From Parapedobacter deserti (GTDB lineage Bacteria; Bacteroidota; Bacteroidia; Sphingobacteriales; Sphingobacteriaceae): a stretch of DNA of 9,613 bases. Positions within the stretch are counted from its first letter, which is position 1; every line of letters begins with the position of its first letter. The notes under the pieces are model-generated. The model made no database searches. It saw only the letters and a program-made list of their open reading frames with translations, and was not told the DNA's origin. Where the stretch lies: contig NZ_JBHRTA010000019.1 in assembly GCF_042646065.1 (NCBI RefSeq), positions 1-9,613 of the forward strand, written 5' to 3'. This document shows positions 7,150 to 9,613 of this stretch, piece after piece. The translations under genes and the position numbers were made by a program.

Positions 7150-7723
7150 TAATTTCTTTTTCTTCCAATCGCTTGGTCAATTCATTGAGCTGCTTTTGCA
7201 GCTTGATTTGATGCAGCGTCAGCTCCTCAATTTTCTCCAGCAGCAGTAGGTTTATCTTAGCCAGATTTAGTCCATCCCGTTCAATCTCGCCAGCCGACGG
7301 GATACCCGGCAGGTGTTTGTGCTTTTTTACGTAAGCCTCAACGTCGGCCAAAGCTTGCAGTTCGTAGTCCGGCTCGAACACGTAGTCTGGCACGGAGATG
7401 TCAGTTTTAACTTTTACCTCCTTAGCCAGAATATTACCGTTTACCGCCAGCTTAGCTTGGGGATCACTCGTGCCAATGCCTACATAGCCTTGCGAGGTCA
7501 GTGAAATCATATCTGTCCATGCTCCGGAATTGTGGCGAGCGGCAACGTTCAGCAAGGTTCGTCCGCCAGGGTCAATTGAATAAATTTTGTGCCCGAAGCC
7601 ATTACCCCAACGAGAACCGGTCCATTCCAGTATTTTATCGCTCAACACCTCTTGCGCACCGAGTGGCTGACAACAGGCAATCAGCAGTGCGACAGAAAAC
7701 AATCGGTTTACAAAAGACATCAT
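7130..7723 (-). CDS. Tail-fibre-like secreted protein (array gene 1, first of the operon)
   Basis: This 197-residue protein has ATG at 7721-7723, with Met2 as an alternative. It starts MMSFVNRLFSVALLIACCQP and ends its signal sequence at LGAQ. LIAC at 14-17 fits a lipobox, but the -AQ ending matches the ordinary signal peptides of its neighbours, so lipoprotein sorting is only possible. The variable head is short (about 25-78: GSRWGNGFGHKIYSIDPG, ARHNSGAWTDMISL). The constant block starts at about 80 (YVGIGTSDPQAKLAVNGNIL) and reads AKEVKVKTDISVPDYVFEPD, HLPGIPSA and INLLLLEKIEELTLHQI, followed by a charged coiled coil to residue 191. This subtype is shared only with array gene 5, four genes downstream, and the DNA is near-identical there. 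The leader is A/T-rich without an obvious Shine-Dalgarno sequence, usual for Bacteroidota. As the first gene after the scar it is the likely head of the operon, but I could not identify a convincing -33/-7 promoter. Confidence 0.85.
   Translation of the reverse strand: MMSFVNRLFSVALLIACCQPLGAQEVLSDKILEWTGSRWGNGFGHKIYSIDPGGRTLLNVAARHNSGAWTDMISLTSQGYVGIGTSDPQAKLAVNGNILAKEVKVKTDISVPDYVFEPDYELQALADVEAYVKKHKHLPGIPSAGEIERDGLNLAKINLLLLEKIEELTLHQIKLQKQLNELTKRLEEKEINDESNN
7428..7459 (-). repeat. 32-bp exact repeat partner of 4214-4245
   Basis: These bases are identical to 4214-4245 and encode the same KLAVNGNIL segment of the constant block. The match lies within a longer near-identical region covering the KTDISVPDYVFEP subtype of the C-terminal block. 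Confidence 0.85.
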
Positions 7724-7834
7724 ATAATTATTTTTGAAGCAATTATTTGGTTTTTAATTTAGCAGCCGGTTCTTCATGGCCAAATCTTTTCCATTCCCTT
7801 TTAAGTAAGACATTTGCTTATTTGAAACAGGAAA

Positions 7835-7882
7835 ACAATCATGCTTTCCCACCGCGAGCTCCACTTCCGGAACTTCCCAAAG
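7835..7882 (-). repeat. Gly/Ser-rich gene-end remnant, copy 1
   Basis: The minus strand reads PLVMPCVTLGSSGSGARGGKA in pieces (LGSSGSGARGGKA then TGA at 7839-7841) and aligns with the second copy at 6117-6164. The frame stays open upstream to 8141 only because it runs through the antisense of an unrelated regulator fragment, so the parent gene is truncated somewhere between about 7900 and 8009. Its identity is unknown. Confidence 0.55.
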
Positions 7883-7950
7883 TTACGCAAGGCATGACAA
7901 GAGGCTGATATGATTGGGCTATAAAATTGATAGGCATAGGCAATAAATGT

Positions 7951-7967
7951 GATAGGCTGTGCCTATC
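7951..7967. other. Short perfect inverted repeat
   Basis: GATAGGC (7951-7957) and GCCTATC (7961-7967) form a 7-bp perfect inverted repeat around TGT. A partial extra copy (GATAGGCATAGGC) lies at 7929-7941. There is no T-tract on either side. It could be an operator-like site or part of a recombination scar. Confidence 0.3.
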
Positions 7968-8009
7968 GCCTTTGGCACTAAGCCAACACGTCCGGTATTT
8001 GGTTCTCCC

Positions 8010-8204
8010 TATGTGCTGGCGCGTGCGCTCGGCGTCACGCTCGACTGCCTGGTCAAGGACGGCGAGTACGAGCACATCGACAACGAGACACTCAAGCGGC
8101 TGAAAGAGGTGCAGGGGCTGGACAGCGACACCCGCGCCCATGTCTTCGCCACAATCGATGCGTTCATCAAGGCGCCAAGGCTCAAGAGCATCGCGGCACT
8201 GTAA
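8010..8204 (+). pseudogene. XRE-family regulator, C-terminal fragment
   Basis: From 8010 the plus strand encodes YVLARALGVTLDCLVKDGEY, then HIDNETLKRLKEVQGLDS, AHVFATIDAFIKAPRLKSIA and A-L-stop. LARALGVTLDxLVKDGE is the usual last helix and linker after the helix-turn-helix of XRE/Cro-CI regulators, and the rest matches the helical C-terminal tail of that family. The DNA-binding helices are absent. Residues upstream in the same frame (from an ATG at 7959: PIAFGTKPTRPVFGS) do not look like a helix-turn-helix, so homology begins at about 8010. It is on the opposite strand from everything else and visibly more GC-rich than the toxin/immunity genes beside it. It is best read as a remnant left by rearrangement, probably without function. 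Confidence 0.7.
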
Positions 8205-8210
8205 ACCAAA

Positions 8211-8234
8211 AAGCCCGGCGCAATGGCCGGGCTT
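8211..8234 (-). terminator. Rho-independent terminator after the immunity gene
   Basis: AAGCCCGGC (8211-8219) and GCCGGGCTT (8226-8234) pair perfectly around the loop GCAATG. On the minus strand the hairpin is followed by TTT-GG-TTT (the stem's last TT extends this to five T), 16 bases after the immunity stop. On the plus strand it sits 6 bases after the regulator fragment's stop but lacks a T-tract, so minus-strand use is better supported. It may originally have belonged to the regulator. Confidence 0.7.
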
Positions 8235-8250
8235 GACGGGGAGTTTCTCA

Positions 8251-8640
8251 CTATTTTATAGAGTCCAAAAAGTCTTTCGCTTTCCCTTTTGAGCCTTCTT
8301 GATGATAGCGTTCCATAGCATCCAAACCGCTCTTTAGCGCACCTTTGAGTAGACTTTTATAAGCGGGCCTATTAGAAAAGTCCAAGTGGCCAAGGAAACC
8401 AATGTGTATTGCGCTTTCCACTTCTTGTGTTACCGTACCTATCATTGACTCTACAAATGAGAATACATCTTGTACCGTTTCTTCCTTCCCATTATCAATA
8501 GCTCCTTGTACAAACCTTTTAAGGCAACCCATTTGGAGATTGATGGAAAAGCTATAATCCTCGTCCAAGATTTCCTCCTTAACAGCAGGAAACCGTGAAA
8601 CCAATGCTGCTATAAACTCATTCTTATCCTTCATCTTCAT
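8251..8640 (-). CDS. Probable immunity protein for the adjacent RHS toxin (DUF7674-like)
   Basis: This encodes 129 residues, with ATG at 8638-8640 and an alternative Met3. The start is 5 bases after the stop of the toxin reading frame, the usual coupling of toxin and immunity genes. The protein is small, acidic, mostly helical and has no signal peptide or membrane segment, so it should act in the cytoplasm. Visible features are FIAALVSRFPAVKEEI, a middle LQMGCLKRFVQGAIDNGKEE, then VQDVFSFVESMIG, EVESAIHIGFLGHLDF and a C-terminal YKSLLKGALKSGLDAMERYH. The order (VSRFP...EE, helix, EVENALNVSYLEHLDF-like segment) is what I recall of the DUF7674 family found next to polymorphic toxins; that assignment is from memory. 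The role is to bind and neutralise the matching toxin. It is followed by a terminator. It looks intact even though the toxin is frameshifted, consistent with retained protection. Confidence 0.7.
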   Translation of the reverse strand: MKMKDKNEFIAALVSRFPAVKEEILDEDYSFSINLQMGCLKRFVQGAIDNGKEETVQDVFSFVESMIGTVTQEVESAIHIGFLGHLDFSNRPAYKSLLKGALKSGLDAMERYHQEGSKGKAKDFLDSIK

Positions 8641-8645
8641 TCTGT

Positions 8646-9433
8646 TTAAAAGTATATTCCATTCACTTCATTCCGCGCCCTATTCAATATATCCTGTATC
8701 CTATCTTTTTCGTTCTGTAGGTTGCTTCTTAACTTCTCCGCTTCCTTCAACACATCCCCAGACAACTTATCACCTTTTATCGACTTATTCAAGTTTTCAA
8801 TTTGATTATTTAAACCCTTCAGCGCATCCGTTACCTCTCCCAAATGGTCATATTGTTTACCGTCAATGTAACAGGATCCCCGAATATATCGCGAACGGCA
8901 CCTGTCACATCCTTATCCGTCAGATGGTCACTAATATTCTTGACTTTCTTAAGCGTCCCTTCCAACACTTCACGTCCTGCCCCACTTAATGCCTTTCCGC
9001 CGTTAGCCATTAGTTTGCCTCCAAGAGCGTCAAAGGCCAGCATACCGATTCCCAAGCCAGCTGCAGACTGGTTATTCTCCGCCATCCCGAATGAAAACTG
9101 GACAACACTGCCCACAAATAGAATCCAATCGGCAACGGCTCTGGCATTGTCTACCCGCTCTTGTGTGGTACTGACATATTTGGATAAAGTCGCTCTACGT
9201 TCGGCACCCTCTCTGTGAACATTTGCGTCATTGCCCATGTAGCCGATACCAAAAAAAGCCATCAATTGCTTCACCCAGTTTGGGTCATCCGGTGCCATTC
9301 CATCACGGTCGATAAATCTTACCGGATTATCAAACGCATATGTATAAGGTGACCATGTACGCATTTTTTCAGCAAGTGGATCTACCGTATTAAAACGCCC
9401 AATCACCGGATCATAGAACCGTGCGCCGTAATC
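8646..9433 (-). pseudogene. Orphan RHS C-terminal toxin module, N-terminally truncated and frameshifted
   Basis: The frame opens right after an in-frame TAA (9434-9436) with DYGARFYDPVIGRFNTVDPL, then YAFDNPVRFIDRDGM: the conserved end of an RHS core. No ATG precedes it; the first possible start is a GTG at 9404-9406. After the core (about residue 48) come a polar stretch, a hydrophobic pair of helices (about 95-140: VADWILFVGSVVQFSFG, AAGLGIGMLAFDALGG), then GAVRDIFGDPVT. Here the frame breaks: the next bases read DGKQYDHLGEVTDALKGLNN one frame over, continuing QIENLNKSIKGDKLSG to the stop at 8646. Restoring one base near 8865-8867 (for example ACA-ATT-GAC) gives a continuous 262-codon module. 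The toxin end (YDHLGEVTDALKGLNNQI.) resembles toxins annotated as polymorphic toxin type 28 (Ntox28, predicted RNase); this is a weak recall-based match. The immunity gene follows after 5 bases. As written it would yield a truncated, harmless product. Confidence 0.8.
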
Positions 9434-9464
9434 TTATGACCGTGCTAAGAATTACGCCTCTTCA

Positions 9465-9613
9465 TTACATTAAATTAACGGACTTAAATAATAGTTCATA
9501 TTTATGAAGCCTGCCTCCACCATCTTTCAGTATTTCAATGATCCTTTGTTTGTTTGGGGAAAATGTAAATTGAATACCGTTAAAATACTCGTTGTATGGG
9601 GAGAGCAAACTGT
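9465..9613 (-). CDS. C-terminus of an unidentified protein (runs off the right edge)
   Basis: The minus strand is open from the window edge for 49 codons to TAA at 9465-9467, reading SLLSPYNEYFNGIQFTFSPN, then KQRIIEILKDGGGRLHKYEL and LFKSVNLM. A second stop (TGA) follows immediately. I do not recognise the family. The position, 31 bases before the orphan RHS core and on the same strand, is where the immunity gene of a preceding RHS toxin would sit in an orphan-module array, and the composition (aromatic, basic, no membrane segment) is compatible with that. The context is the only evidence for this role. The rest of the gene is outside the window. Confidence 0.6.
   Translation of the reverse strand, partial: SLLSPYNEYFNGIQFTFSPNKQRIIEILKDGGGRLHKYELLFKSVNLM

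Larger units (their letters stand above)
7724..8009. other. Gene-poor scar between the fibre operon and the toxin region
   Basis: No intact gene is visible here. The stretch holds a Gly/Ser-rich gene-end remnant (7835-7882), a small inverted repeat (7951-7967), and an A/T-rich leader of the first fibre gene. A promoter for the operon should lie here, but no clear Bacteroidota TTTG...TAnnTTTG pair was found; AAGATTTG on the minus strand around 7783-7790 is only a weak -7 candidate. Confidence 0.6.

Noticed and set aside
3892..7723. Prophage tail region
   Set aside because: The fibre-like genes have signal peptides, and there are no other phage functions nearby (no capsid, terminase, baseplate, integrase or lysis genes).
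3842..7723. CRISPR array or phase-variable repeats
   Set aside because: The repeats present are hundreds to thousands of bases apart and coding. No regularly spaced short repeats or long homopolymer/short-unit tracts were found.
7839..8141. Minus-strand 100-codon open frame
   Set aside because: Most of it is the antisense of the regulator fragment (GC-rich, so few stops). Only its last part, the Gly/Ser-rich end, has a related copy elsewhere in the window, so it is a remnant and not a gene.
8646..8843. Separate 65-codon gene starting at TTG between toxin and immunity gene
   Set aside because: The frame extends upstream as DGKQYDHLGEV directly from the toxin's GDPVT with one missing base. 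It is the toxin C-terminus.
8864..8872. Programmed ribosomal frameshift in the toxin
   Set aside because: The local sequence GTTACATTGACGG has no X-XXY-YYZ slippery heptamer, and I see no strong hairpin directly downstream. A one-base deletion explains the data more simply.
8844..9218. Plus-strand 124-codon open frame
   Set aside because: It is antisense to the orphan RHS module, which has a recognisable core motif. The plus-strand product is Ser/Pro/Leu-rich without recognisable features.

Overview
The window most likely comes from the chromosome of a Bacteroidota bacterium, probably of the Sphingobacteriia/Chitinophagia type; the genus cannot be fixed from sequence alone. The evidence is the Bacteroidota style of RHS/YD-repeat proteins, secreted tail-fibre-like proteins ending in a conserved block (VNG..RAKEVKV...WPDYVF...HLPGIP...EMN..LLEKVEELTL), signal peptides ending just before or at Gln, and A-rich leaders without strong Shine-Dalgarno sequences. 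Almost every gene is on the minus strand, so the locus reads from right to left. An undetermined base (n at 449) and two single-gene frameshifts suggest either draft assembly quality or genuine decay.

Right end (9613 to 8210): a toxin/immunity neighbourhood. The C-terminal 49 codons of an unidentified protein are followed by an orphan RHS C-terminal module. The module has no N-terminus: an in-frame stop lies directly before the RHS core motif DYGARFYDPVIGRFNTVDPL. It continues into a variable toxin-like domain that a one-base deletion near 8866 splits into two frames. Five bases after the toxin stop comes a 129-codon probable immunity gene, then a rho-independent terminator.

Middle scar (8204 to 7724): a plus-strand C-terminal fragment of an XRE-type regulator abuts, back to back, a minus-strand remnant of a Gly/Ser-rich gene end. 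A diverged second copy of that Gly/Ser-rich end lies at 6117-6164.

Fibre array (7723 to 3892): five tandem paralogous genes encode secreted tail-fibre-like proteins with variable N-terminal halves and a constant C-terminal block plus coiled coil. They are tightly packed: one 20-base overlap, one TGAATG junction, one 8-base spacer and one 169-base gap. Two subtypes are present. The first and last genes share a KTDISVPDYVFEP type, and the middle three share a (A/G)NWPDYVFK type. The last gene carries a frameshift near its 5' end.

Left end (3755 to 1): a 1175-codon exported RHS/SpvB-like protein, with a suspicious 36-codon tandem duplication around the undetermined base, is followed after 12 bases by the start of a second exported RHS-type protein that runs off the window.

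The picture I infer is a cell-surface or secreted RHS locus. Short fibre-like proteins are co-transcribed with large RHS scaffold proteins, beside a reservoir of orphan toxin/immunity tips that could recombine onto full-length RHS genes through the shared core sequence. There are no RNA genes, CRISPR arrays or intact mobile elements that I can support, and no gene-free stretch longer than about 300 bases apart from the remnant-filled scar at 7724-8009.
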